DNA of 64,000 nucleotides from Pantoea sp. SOD02 (GTDB taxonomy: Bacteria; Pseudomonadota; Gammaproteobacteria; Enterobacterales; Enterobacteriaceae): positions 862,845 to 926,844 of the forward strand of contig NZ_CP102605.1 in NCBI RefSeq assembly GCF_024707505.1. The letters are read 5' to 3'. This document shows positions 25,770 through 34,038 of this stretch, piece by piece. The notes under the pieces are model-generated. The model was not told where the DNA came from. It did not search any database and saw only the letters and a list, made by a program, of their open reading frames with translations. A program made the position numbers and the translations under genes. The number at the start of each line of letters is the position of its first letter. Within the stretch, counting starts at the first letter, position 1.

Positions 25770-25841
25770 CCCCATTTATTGCAGCGCACGCTCAGCTTGA
25801 GCGATGTGCTAAGACAATTTCTTTTTGGAAGGAAGACGGCT

Positions 25842-27572
25842 TTGTCTGCTGCTCACTCTGCAGCACCGCGCGGCGCGGTGCTTAATTTGCTACGTCGCTT
25901 ACATTTTTATATTGGTCTGTTTGTCGCCCCGTTCATCTTCGTTGCGGCGCTCAGCGGCACCCTTTATGTGTTAACGCCCCAGCTGGAAAACCTGATTTAT
26001 GCCGATGCGCTGACTGCTGAACCACACGGCAACGCGCAGCCACTGTCAGCGCAAATCAGCGCGGCCCGCACTTATGCGGGCGAGAATCAGCACATCTACG
26101 CGGTGCGCCCTGCGCCGGGTGCAACGGATACCACACGCGTGCAGTTCAGCGATTCCACACTCGGTGCATCGCTGTCGCGCGCGGTGTTTATCGATCCTTA
26201 TAGCCTGAAAGTGAAAGGCGATATGCCGGTCTACGGCACCAGCGGCGTACTGCCGTTACGCACCACCATCGACTTACTGCACAGCAGCCTGCTGCTCGGC
26301 GATTTCGGTCGCAACTACAGCGAACTGGCGGCGTCCTGGCTGTGGGTAGCCGCGCTGGGCGGCGTGGTGCTGTGGCTGGGAACGCGTCCGAAACGTAAGC
26401 TGAAACAGCCGCGCAGCGGCTTCGCCTTCAGCCGCCACTGGCACGTTACGCTCGGTCTGACGCTGGCAATCGGTTTGGTATTCTTCTCGGTGACCGGCCT
26501 GACGTGGTCGCAGTGGGCGGGCGGCAATATCGATCGCATGCGTACTGAACTGAACTGGCTGACGCCACAGGTGAACACCTCGCTCAACAGCGATGCACCG
26601 GCAGCACCGGCCGATCCGCACGCCGAGCATAAGGCGGATATGTCGGGCATGAGTATGCCGATGTCGTCGATGACTAAACCGGTAGCGGCGCCCGCCAAAC
26701 CGGTGCGTAATAACGCCGCCGATGCCGACTGGGATCGCGTGCTGCATGCGGCGCGTCAGGATGGACTGAGCGCGGCTAAGCTCGAATTGCGTCAGCCAAA
26801 AAGCGCCGAAAAAGCGTGGGCGGTGACGGAAATCGATCGCAGCTGGCCAACGCACGTGGATGCGGTGTCGGTGAATCCGCAGGACTTTAGCGTGGTCGAT
26901 CACGTCTACTTTGCCAGTTTCCCGCTGGTGGCGAAGCTGACGCGCTGGGGCGTTGATGCGCACATGGGCGTGCTGTTTGGTTTGCCTAATCAGCTGTTGC
27001 TGGCGTTCTTTGGCCTCGGTTTGTGCAGCATGATTGTATTCGGTTATCGCATGTGGTGGATTCGTCGGCCAAAAGATGTGGAAGCGAATCCGGCGCAAAC
27101 CCTGACCGAAACCTGGATGGCGTTACCGCATTACGCCAAAGGTGCCTGGTTGATGCTGGCGCTGGCGCTGGGTTATGCGCTGCCGGTGATGGGCGCGAGT
27201 TTGCTGGCGTTCCTGCTGCTGGACATCCTGCGCTGGCGTAAACAGCAACGCGCCCCGCTCGATGAAGCCGCGCTGCTGGCCTCACAGCAATCTCCGCTGG
27301 GCATCATTCGCGCGCGATTTGCCGTGAAGCGTAAAGAGATGCGCTACTTCCTGCGGGGTTTGTTTATTCTGGCGCTGATTGTCGGCACGGTGATGAGCAA
27401 TGCGATTATCGGCGGCGTCATCGATCAATATGGCATTCCGTTCAGCCACTGGTCGCTGACCATGTACATCACGCAGGGCTTTATGATTGCGTTGTACACC
27501 ACGGTGTTTACCGCACTGACGTCAATTCCGCTGTGGTATTTCTTCCTCGGCGAAAAGGATGATCGAGGCTGA
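25842..27572 (+). CDS. PepSY-associated membrane protein (PiuB-like)
   Basis: 576 residues from a TTG at 25842, which has a near-perfect GGAAGGAAG ribosome site 5 bases ahead; the frame stays open to a TTG at 25779. The protein has about five membrane segments: LHFYIGLFVAPFIFVAALSG near the start, then around SWLWVAALGGVVLWL, LTLAIGLVFFSVTGLTW, and several near the C terminus. HxD/H-rich PepSY domains are outside the membrane. A loop at about residues 255-290 is rich in His, Met and Asp (ADMSGMSMPMSSM). The family acts in metal or siderophore uptake and reduction; the DUF2946 neighbour points to copper. Confidence 0.85.
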   Translation: MSAAHSAAPRGAVLNLLRRLHFYIGLFVAPFIFVAALSGTLYVLTPQLENLIYADALTAEPHGNAQPLSAQISAARTYAGENQHIYAVRPAPGATDTTRVQFSDSTLGASLSRAVFIDPYSLKVKGDMPVYGTSGVLPLRTTIDLLHSSLLLGDFGRNYSELAASWLWVAALGGVVLWLGTRPKRKLKQPRSGFAFSRHWHVTLGLTLAIGLVFFSVTGLTWSQWAGGNIDRMRTELNWLTPQVNTSLNSDAPAAPADPHAEHKADMSGMSMPMSSMTKPVAAPAKPVRNNAADADWDRVLHAARQDGLSAAKLELRQPKSAEKAWAVTEIDRSWPTHVDAVSVNPQDFSVVDHVYFASFPLVAKLTRWGVDAHMGVLFGLPNQLLLAFFGLGLCSMIVFGYRMWWIRRPKDVEANPAQTLTETWMALPHYAKGAWLMLALALGYALPVMGASLLAFLLLDILRWRKQQRAPLDEAALLASQQSPLGIIRARFAVKRKEMRYFLRGLFILALIVGTVMSNAIIGGVIDQYGIPFSHWSLTMYITQGFMIALYTTVFTALTSIPLWYFFLGEKDDRG

Positions 27573-27575
27573 TTT

Positions 27576-27600
27576 CGTAGGGTCGCCATTCATGGCGACC
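27576..27600. repeat. Type B intergenic palindrome with CTACG tail
   Basis: CGTAGGGTCGCCATTCATGG plus CGACC, perfect arms, in the 48-base gap between the convergent PepSY and alcohol dehydrogenase genes. Confidence 0.87.
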
Positions 27601-27620
27601 TTATTACCAACCGCACCCTG

Positions 27621-28637
27621 TTAAAAATCCGCCTTCAACACCACGCGATAATTCGCTTTCCCGGCGCGCAGATGTTCCAGCGCTTTATTCACCTGCGACA
27701 TCGGGAACGCTTCCACTTGCGGCGCAATATCAGTACGCGACGCCAGCTTCAGCAACGCCCGCAATTGGCCCGGTGAACCGGTTGACGATCCGGTTAACGC
27801 GCGGTCACCGACAATCAAACTAAACGCCGGCACTTCAAACGGCTTCATCACCGCGCCCACGGTATGGAACGCGCCACGGCGCGCCAGCGCCTGATAGTAT
27901 GGCTTCCAGTCCAGATCCACCGCCACGGTGCTGATGATCAGATCAAACTGCCCTGCCAACTCGCTCAGCGCCTGCGGATCGCGGCTGTTTACCACCCGAT
28001 CGGCACCCATCGCTTTAATCGAATCGGTTTTCGCGGCTGAAGAACTGAACGCCGTAACGTGCGCGCCCATCGCCCGCAGCAGTTTGATCGCCATATGGCC
28101 TAAACCACCAATGCCGATCACGCCGACGCGGCTGGTGGCGGAGATGTTGTGCATCAGCAGCGGTTTAAACACGGTAATGCCGCCGCACAGCAACGGCCCG
28201 GCGGTGGCGATATCCAGCGCGTCCGGCAGTGGAATCACCCATTGCCAGTTAGCGCGCAGGTGGCTGGCAAAGCCGCCGTGATTATTGATGGTGGAGGTTT
28301 TGCCGTTTTCACAATTCACCTGATCGCCTTCGATACAGGCATCGCAGTGCTGGCAGCTTTTCGCCGTCCAGCCAATGCCCACGCGCTGGCCGATGTGCAG
28401 CCCTTTGTTTTGCGCCGCATCACCCAAAGCCACCACGCGGCCAATCACTTCGTGACCCGCAATCAGCGGATAGCGCGAGCCGCCCCATTCGTTATCGATC
28501 ATCGACAAATCGGAATGGCAGACGCCGCAATAATCCACCGCGACCTGCACATCTTCAGCGGCCAGTGGACCGGCATCATATTCGTAAGGCACCAGCGCCT
28601 CACCCGCTTGCAGAGCGGCATAGCTGGAAATTTTCAT
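27621..28637 (-). CDS. Zinc-dependent alcohol dehydrogenase, YahK/Adh-like (copy 1)
   Basis: 338 residues. Catalytic zinc region YCGVCHSDLSMIDNEWG with GHEVIGRV and later AGPLLCGGITVFKPL. Structural zinc site SCQHCDACIEGDQVNC (four Cys). NADP-type fold VGVIGIGGLGHMAIKLLRAMG. It belongs to the cinnamyl-alcohol-type NADPH aldehyde reductase group (YahK-like), reducing a range of aldehydes. Its neighbour at 28789-29805 is the same length and about 84% identical by direct comparison, so this is a tandem duplication with each gene probably transcribed from its own leader. Confidence 0.92.
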   Translation of the reverse strand: MKISSYAALQAGEALVPYEYDAGPLAAEDVQVAVDYCGVCHSDLSMIDNEWGGSRYPLIAGHEVIGRVVALGDAAQNKGLHIGQRVGIGWTAKSCQHCDACIEGDQVNCENGKTSTINNHGGFASHLRANWQWVIPLPDALDIATAGPLLCGGITVFKPLLMHNISATSRVGVIGIGGLGHMAIKLLRAMGAHVTAFSSSAAKTDSIKAMGADRVVNSRDPQALSELAGQFDLIISTVAVDLDWKPYYQALARRGAFHTVGAVMKPFEVPAFSLIVGDRALTGSSTGSPGQLRALLKLASRTDIAPQVEAFPMSQVNKALEHLRAGKANYRVVLKADF

Positions 28638-28757
28638 TGCTGTCCTCGATTTGGATTGGCTGACAGCAGTTTATCAAAGCGATGCGTAATTATATGCCGA
28701 ACAATCAGGGGATTAAGATAGTGAATGCTGTTTGGAAGGGAGGTGCGATAGGTAAAT

Positions 28758-28779
28758 CGGTGCGCATTATTGCGCACCG
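28758..28779. repeat. Type A intergenic palindrome
   Basis: CGGTGCGCATTATTGCGCAC plus CG: type A arms with one inner mismatch and no CTAC tail, between the duplicated alcohol dehydrogenase genes. Confidence 0.7.
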
Positions 28780-28788
28780 AACAACGTA

Positions 28789-29805
28789 TTAAAAATCTGC
28801 TTTCAACACTACGCGGTAATTGGCTTTACCGGCGCGAACGTGATCCAGCGCTTCGTTGATTTTGGACATTGGGAACTCTTCCACCTGCGGCGCGATATCC
28901 GCACGCGATGCCAGTTTCATCAGTGAACGCAGCTGGCCTGGTGAACCGGTAGAAGAACCGGTCACCGCGCGATCGCCCATAATCAGGCTGAACGCCGGCA
29001 CTTCAAACGGCTTCATCACTGCGCCGACGGTGTGGAATTTACCGTGCGGAGCCAGCGCCTGGAAGTACGGTGCCCAGTCGAGATCCACTGCCACCGTGCT
29101 GATGATCAAATCAAACTGCCCAGCCAGCGCGTTAAGCGCCTGAGGGTCGCGGCTGTTGACCACGCGGTCCGCGCCCATCGCTTTGATCGACTCGGTTTTG
29201 CTGGCGTTGGAGCTGAATGCCGTCACTTCCGCACCCATCGCACGCAGCAATTTAATCGCCATGTGGCCCAGACCGCCAATGCCGATGACGCCAACGCGGC
29301 TGGTTGCGGTGACATGATGCATCAACAGCGGTTTGAATACGGTGATGCCGCCACACAGCAGCGGGCCCGCCGAAGTGTAATCCATCGCTTCCGGCAGCGG
29401 GATCACCCATTGCCAGTCGGCACGCAGATGGCTGGCAAAACCGCCTTTGTTCATGATGGTTGGCACCGAACCGTTTTCACAGTTGACGTGCTCGCCATTG
29501 ATACAGGCGTTACAGTGCTGGCAGCTTTTGGCCGTCCAGCCGATGCCCACGCGCTGGCCCACTTTCAGGCCTTTGTTTTGCGCCGCGTCGCCTAAGGCGC
29601 TGATGCGACCAATCACTTCGTGGCCGGCAATCACCGGGAACGAGGAGATGCCCCACTCGTTATCAATCATCGACAAATCTGAGTGACAAACACCGCAGTA
29701 ATCGACCTCAACCTGCACCTCTTCAGCAGCCAGTTCACCAGCTTCGTACTCGTGAGGCACCAGCGCTTCACCCGCGTTCAAGGCGGCATAACTTTTGATT
29801 TTCAT
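28789..29805 (-). CDS. Zinc-dependent alcohol dehydrogenase, YahK/Adh-like (copy 2)
   Basis: 338 residues, with the same zinc and NADP motifs as copy 1 (YCGVCHSDLSMIDNEWG, SCQHCNACINGEHVNC, VGVIGIGGLGHMAIKLLRAMG). About 55 of 338 positions differ, with clusters of change just after the catalytic zinc segment (GGSRYP against GISSFP), in the structural zinc loop and in the substrate-side region PDALDIATAG against PEAMDYTSAG. This suggests changed substrate preference rather than a recent copy (inference). The intergenic space holds a type A palindrome. Confidence 0.92.
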   Translation of the reverse strand: MKIKSYAALNAGEALVPHEYEAGELAAEEVQVEVDYCGVCHSDLSMIDNEWGISSFPVIAGHEVIGRISALGDAAQNKGLKVGQRVGIGWTAKSCQHCNACINGEHVNCENGSVPTIMNKGGFASHLRADWQWVIPLPEAMDYTSAGPLLCGGITVFKPLLMHHVTATSRVGVIGIGGLGHMAIKLLRAMGAEVTAFSSNASKTESIKAMGADRVVNSRDPQALNALAGQFDLIISTVAVDLDWAPYFQALAPHGKFHTVGAVMKPFEVPAFSLIMGDRAVTGSSTGSPGQLRSLMKLASRADIAPQVEEFPMSKINEALDHVRAGKANYRVVLKADF

Positions 29806-29927
29806 TACTGTCCTCTGTATCCAGGTTTTTGACAGGGCAAGTCTAGCAGAGCGTGTTTCCCGCTCTTGACCATAAATCCGTCACTTAGCCGCTTTAACGC
29901 GTTTAAACCGCTGAAAAGCATCAAGGG

Positions 29928-30197
29928 TTAAAGCGGATCGTGATTAATCGGCGTGCGATAGGCGACGCGCGCCTCTTCAATCAGTTGGCTGGCAGTTACC
30001 GTCGGCGGCAAGCGCGTCAGCACTCTGCTCGCTTGCCAGTAACACAACACCATTAATTCATCGGATTCGCTCTCCGCCATCTCCAACAGCCGCTCGCGCA
30101 GAGTGGGAACGTCCAGCGTTTGATGTTCGTCCATTAACTCAGCAATGGTTTCGTTGAGAACCTGATGAATGATTTTCCAGGAGAGATTGGCAAACAC
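29928..30197 (-). CDS. Small conserved-looking protein of unknown function
   Basis: 89 residues, with a GAGG ribosome site ahead of the ATG. It is helical and acidic, for example LNETIAELMDEHQTLDVPTL and RERLLEMAESESDELM, followed by VLCYWQASRVLTRLPP. No signal, membrane segment or metal motif. I do not recognise the family. Codon usage looks like a real gene, and it stands alone between the alcohol dehydrogenase and the DsbA-like gene. Confidence 0.6.
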   Translation of the reverse strand: MFANLSWKIIHQVLNETIAELMDEHQTLDVPTLRERLLEMAESESDELMVLCYWQASRVLTRLPPTVTASQLIEEARVAYRTPINHDPL

Positions 30198-30477
30198 ATT
30201 GAACCTCGATGCTCTTAACGTTTGGCTCCAGGCAAATGAACTAAAAATGCTACAAGTAAGAAGATTGAAACAGGATTAACTATAGCCGCTTATTTTCTGT
30301 GCAAAGCTGCTGCGAGCCGAGTTTCTTGTAGCTCGCGGATCTATAAAACGATTTTTCTTTCGCCACATTTGCAGCAATCGAATGGCTTTGTAACAAAAAA
30401 GCACAAGCCCGCACTGGCTGTCCACGCAGCGCTTTGCCAAAGTAAGGCAACTTTTATCGCTGCAACAGGGAATTACC

Positions 30478-31038
30478 ATGAGCCAATCCACCGCATTACA
30501 CGCCGATCCGCTGGTTTGGGGCCACGGCCCGAAAGTGTTTGAAGTATTTCTGGAACCGACCTGCCCGTTCTCCGTTCGCGCATTTAACAAGCTCGACGCG
30601 CTGCTGCAATTAGTGGGTGAAGAGAAGATGACGTTAAAAATCCGTTTGCAATCACAGCCATGGCATATGTATTCCGGCGTGATTGTGCGCTACATCCTTG
30701 CCGCCTCTACCTTGCCTGAAGGCAAAGCAGCAGCTAAAAAGGTGCTGCAAGCGGTGGCCGATCATCGTGAAGAGTTTGAGTTTACCGATCACAGCCACGG
30801 CCCGAATATGGATGCCACGCCGAATCAGATTCTCGATCGACTGGAGCAGTACAGCGGCGTTAACGCGCGCGAACCGTTCCTGCGTGCCGAACTGCAGAAT
30901 GAGATTAAATGGCACAGCAAATATTCACGGCAAAATGGCATCCACGTTTCACCAACCTTTATTACCAACGGTTTGGTGCAGCTGGATATCGGCAGCGGCG
31001 ACGAGATTGAATCCTGGGCCAAACGCATTCTCGCCTAA
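30478..31038 (+). CDS. Cytoplasmic DsbA-like thioredoxin-fold protein with a single Cys
   Basis: 186 residues, no signal peptide. The start HGPKVFEVFLEPTCPFSVRA places a thioredoxin-fold active site as PTCPFS: the first Cys of CxxC is kept and the second is Ser. The cis-Pro loop is HVSPTFITNGL, and the middle has a DsbA/Thioredoxin_4-like helical insertion. Such one-Cys proteins act as glutathione- or disulfide-handling enzymes rather than strong oxidases. It is a monocistronic gene with a likely terminator after it. The 280-base gap ahead of it (30198-30477) shows nothing I can support. Confidence 0.75.
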   Translation: MSQSTALHADPLVWGHGPKVFEVFLEPTCPFSVRAFNKLDALLQLVGEEKMTLKIRLQSQPWHMYSGVIVRYILAASTLPEGKAAAKKVLQAVADHREEFEFTDHSHGPNMDATPNQILDRLEQYSGVNAREPFLRAELQNEIKWHSKYSRQNGIHVSPTFITNGLVQLDIGSGDEIESWAKRILA

Positions 31039-31045
31039 GCGCGTC

Positions 31046-31066
31046 GGCCCGTTGTGGCGGGCCTTT
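31046..31066 (+). terminator. Intrinsic terminator of the DsbA-like gene
   Basis: GGCCCG-TTGTGG-CGGGCC followed by TTTGG, 8 bases after the stop codon: a compact GC stem with a short T run. Confidence 0.65.
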
Positions 31067-31153
31067 GGTATGATTTCGCAATAGATTTTCGCTTGCACTG
31101 CTTGCCTCAATTCCGATAATCGCTATCTACCTAATTATATAGCGAGAAAGGGA

Positions 31154-32077
31154 ATGCGATTTACTCACCTCACCGCGCTGCTGCTCACTGCCGGCGCGGG
31201 CTTTAGTCTGCATGCACAAGCGGATACCGATATCCGCGTGACCTACGCCGGTTCAATGGGCAAAGTGATGGACCAATCATTAGGTCCAGCCTTTGCTAAA
31301 CAAAATAACGGCACGTATGAAGGTCAGGGCCAGGGCGCTTATGGCATGGCGCGCTTGCTGGCGAGCAAAAAAATCACCGCCGATGTGTTCGTTTCCATCA
31401 CGCCGGGGCCGATGCAGATCCTGAAAGATGCTGGATTGATTGATGATGCGATCCCGGTGGCAAGCACCAGCATGGTGGTGGCGTATAGCCCGAAAGGAAA
31501 ATACGCGCAGCAGTTCGCGCAGGCCAAAGGTAGCGACGCCAGCTGGCTGAAGGTGCTGGCAACACCGGGCATTAAGTTTGGTCGCACCGATCCAATCAAC
31601 GATCCAAAAGGTCAGAACATCATCTTTACCCTGCTGCTGGCCGAGAAGTATTACCAGCAGCCGGGCATTGCCGATAAAATTATGGGCGGCTATCAAAATC
31701 CGGCACAAACCCACCTGGAAGGCGGCCTGCTAACACGGCTGGAAAGCGGCCAGGTTGATGCCGCCGCCGGTTACGAGAGCGAAGTGATCTCCGCGCATCT
31801 GCCGTATGTGGCACTGCCCGACGAGATTAATCTGAGCAATCCGGCGATGGCGAAGCAGTGGTACGACAAGGTGAGTTTCAGTGTGAAAGACAGCGCGGGC
31901 AAAGACAAAGTGCTGCACACGCAGCCGCTGGTTTACTACGCCGCCGTGTTGAAAAATGCGCCGCACGGCGCTGCAGCCGGCAAAGCCTTTGTCGATTTCA
32001 TGCTGAGTCAGCCGGGTCAGGCGCTGTTTAAACAGAATGGCTATGCCGCGCCGAAAGGCGGTTCGATCTACCCATAA
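31154..32077 (+). CDS. Extracellular solute-binding protein, ModA/WtpA-like (oxyanion type)
   Basis: 307 residues. Signal peptide MRFTHLTALLLTAGAGFSL, cleaved near HAQA-D. The mature start IRVTYAGSMGKVMDQSLGPAF is typical of molybdate/tungstate/sulfate-type binding proteins, with GRTDPINDPKGQNIIFTLLLAEKYY in the middle, and a late LVYYAAVLKNAPH. It overlaps the permease gene by one base (TAATG at 32075-32079), so it forms a two-gene operon. No nucleotide-binding subunit follows, so the pair must borrow one, or serve another job. Confidence 0.85.
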   Translation: MRFTHLTALLLTAGAGFSLHAQADTDIRVTYAGSMGKVMDQSLGPAFAKQNNGTYEGQGQGAYGMARLLASKKITADVFVSITPGPMQILKDAGLIDDAIPVASTSMVVAYSPKGKYAQQFAQAKGSDASWLKVLATPGIKFGRTDPINDPKGQNIIFTLLLAEKYYQQPGIADKIMGGYQNPAQTHLEGGLLTRLESGQVDAAAGYESEVISAHLPYVALPDEINLSNPAMAKQWYDKVSFSVKDSAGKDKVLHTQPLVYYAAVLKNAPHGAAAGKAFVDFMLSQPGQALFKQNGYAAPKGGSIYP

Positions 32078-32832
32078 TGAAAACCCGTCACGCCACCGCG
32101 CTGTGGCTGTCACTGCCAGCACTGCTGTTGCTGGCGGTGCCTTTTCTCACGCTGATTGGCGTCACCAACTGGCAGCATCTGCAACTGGCGTGGGGCGATG
32201 GCAATGCTATCGCTACGTCGCTCGGTTTGGGTGTGATCGCGCTGTTGCTGATTTTTGTCAGTGGATTGCCGCTGGCATGGTGGCTGTCGCAGGCGCGCGG
32301 TCGGATGCGATTAATCGTCGAACTGCTGGTGATGATCCCACTGCTGACGCCGCCGCTGGCGATGGGGATTTTGTTGGTGAGCGCTTACGGGCCGTATAGC
32401 TTGCCGGGCGAACTGTTGGGGAAGTTTGGCTGGACGCTGGTGAATAATCCGGCCGCGTTTATTCTGGCGCAATGGTACGGCGCGTTGCCCTACTTCGTCA
32501 CCACCGCACGTTCGGCGTTTGCCGGTGTGCCAAAGCCGATTCTGGAAGCGGGCCGCACATTGGGCGCGTCGCCGTGGCAGCGTTTCTGGCGTCTATCGAT
32601 CCCACTTGCTGCGCCTGGACTGGCAACCGCCAGCGCACTGGCGTGGGCGCGTGCCATGGGCGAGTTTGGCATCGTGATGATCTTCGCCTATTTCCCGCAG
32701 GGCATGCCGGTTCAGCTATATAACAACCTGCAAAATAACGGCATCGACGCGGTGTATGTGCTGCTGTGGTTGATGCTGCTGTTTACCTTGCCAATGCCGC
32801 TGATCTGTTTTGCGCTGTTGCGCCGCATGTAA
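32077..32832 (+). CDS. ABC transporter permease, ModB/CysW-like
   Basis: 251 residues with about six membrane segments (ATALWLSLPALLLLAVPFLT, LGLGVIALLLIFVSGLPLAW and so on). The binding-protein-dependent transport signature, the EAA loop that docks the ATPase, is intact: EAGRTLGASPWQRFWRLSIPLAAPG. It is coupled to the solute-binding protein and followed by a type B palindrome and the convergent HbpS-like gene, so no ATPase gene is linked. Confidence 0.88.
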   Translation: MKTRHATALWLSLPALLLLAVPFLTLIGVTNWQHLQLAWGDGNAIATSLGLGVIALLLIFVSGLPLAWWLSQARGRMRLIVELLVMIPLLTPPLAMGILLVSAYGPYSLPGELLGKFGWTLVNNPAAFILAQWYGALPYFVTTARSAFAGVPKPILEAGRTLGASPWQRFWRLSIPLAAPGLATASALAWARAMGEFGIVMIFAYFPQGMPVQLYNNLQNNGIDAVYVLLWLMLLFTLPMPLICFALLRRM

Positions 32833-32835
32833 CCA

Positions 32836-32860
32836 GGTCGCCATGAATGGCGACCCTACA
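32836..32860. repeat. Type B intergenic palindrome with CTAC tail
   Basis: GGTCGCCATGAATGGCGACC plus CTACA, perfect arms, in the 33-base gap between the convergent permease and HbpS-like genes. Confidence 0.87.
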
Positions 32861-32865
32861 CTTTG

Positions 32866-33336
32866 TTATAACGCTTTCAGCGCATCCATCGCGCAGGCTT
32901 CATCCAGATTGCCGCCTGGCGCGCCGCCAATGCCGATTGCGCCAATTACCTGATCGCCGCTTTTCACCGGCACACCACCCGCCAACAGTAGGAAGCCAGG
33001 AATATCACGCATATTCTGCGCACCAGCATTATTCTGCGCCGCTTCCATTACTTTACCGCTTGGGTTTTTGGTGCTGAGCGCGGTGTAGGCTTTCATCTGG
33101 CTGGCTTCCACGGTGTGCGGACCGGCGTTATCCATGCGCTGCACCGCTTTTACCACACCGGCACGATCAACCACGGTCACGGCAACGTTGTAGTTTTTCG
33201 CCGCGCACGACTGAATCGCGGCGCTCGCCAGCTTCTGTGCATCAGCCAGTGAAAGGTTGGATTCGGTTAATGCAGCGTGGCTGCCGAAGGAAACAAAGGC
33301 CGCCGCAGCGGCAATCAGAGAAAGGCGGATGTTCAT
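32866..33336 (-). CDS. Secreted HbpS/GlcG-like (DUF336) heme-binding-fold protein
   Basis: 156 residues. Signal peptide MNIRLSLIAAAAAFVSFGSH, cleaved near HAA. The mature domain has the DUF336/GlcG pattern: SLADAQKLASAAIQSCAAKN, VAVTVVDRAGVVKAVQRMDN, AYTALSTKNPSG, GGVPVKSGDQVIGAIGIGG and EACAMDALKAL. HbpS of Streptomyces, of the same family, binds heme and regulates a sensor kinase. Here the gene lies 86 bases after a LuxR-type response regulator and its kinase, on the same strand. It differs from the cytoplasmic UPF0303 protein at 22947-23411 by its signal peptide. Confidence 0.82.
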   Translation of the reverse strand: MNIRLSLIAAAAAFVSFGSHAALTESNLSLADAQKLASAAIQSCAAKNYNVAVTVVDRAGVVKAVQRMDNAGPHTVEASQMKAYTALSTKNPSGKVMEAAQNNAGAQNMRDIPGFLLLAGGVPVKSGDQVIGAIGIGGAPGGNLDEACAMDALKAL

Positions 33337-33422
33337 GTGTCACTCCTGTTTAATAGTGAGTGACACTTTAAAGCGCGGCAGAGAAAAGAAATATTCGGGC
33401 GATTACCCGTTCATCCAGGTAG

Positions 33423-34034
33423 TTATACCTGGTTCAGCTGCTGCCAGGCGTGAATCAGTTGCGCGAGATTATTGAGTTCCAGTTTGGCAAACACTGCCGC
33501 ACGATGCGCTTCCACGGTGCGCGGTGACAGCGATAAATCACGCGCGATCTCTTTGCTGGTTTGCCCGGCAATCATCAGCTGCATCACTTCAGTTTCACGC
33601 GCCGATAGCAGCGCAAACCGCGCCTGCAATCCCTGTTGTGACTGCCAGCGCTCGGCGCGTTGTTCACTCTCGTTGAATGCCAGATGAATGGTTTCCAGCA
33701 GCGGTTCTATATCCAGCGGCTTGGTGTAGAATTCAAACGCGCCCTGACGAAATGCGCGACGACAGGCATCAATAGTGCCGTGACCGGTCATGATGATCAC
33801 CGGCAGCAGCGGATGGCGATCGCCCTGCTCTGCCAGCCAGCTCAGGCCGCTAATACCCGGCATGCGCACATCCAGTAGCAAACAGCCGCGCAGCGGTTCC
33901 TGCGCTTGCGTGGCCGCTTCAAATGCGGCCAGATCGGCAAAATCGGCCACGTCATATTCCAGCGTTTTAAGCAGAAAACCGAGCGATTCACGCACGGACA
34001 AATCATCATCCACTAACCAAACCTTTGCGACCAT
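33423..34034 (-). CDS. FixJ/LuxR-type response regulator
   Basis: 203 residues. The receiver domain has the acidic pocket VDDD at 8-11, phospho-acceptor Asp55 (CLLLDVRMPG), the switch Thr in MTGHG, and Lys in YTKPLD. The C-terminal LuxR-type HTH is LSARETEVMQLMIAGQTSKE, then IARDLSLSPRTVEAHRAAV. It starts 4 bases after the kinase gene stop, so the two are co-transcribed. Its targets are unknown; the closest candidates are the HbpS-like gene downstream and the SBP/permease pair. Confidence 0.92.
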   Translation of the reverse strand: MVAKVWLVDDDLSVRESLGFLLKTLEYDVADFADLAAFEAATQAQEPLRGCLLLDVRMPGISGLSWLAEQGDRHPLLPVIIMTGHGTIDACRRAFRQGAFEFYTKPLDIEPLLETIHLAFNESEQRAERWQSQQGLQARFALLSARETEVMQLMIAGQTSKEIARDLSLSPRTVEAHRAAVFAKLELNNLAQLIHAWQQLNQV

Positions 34035-34038
34035 TCCG

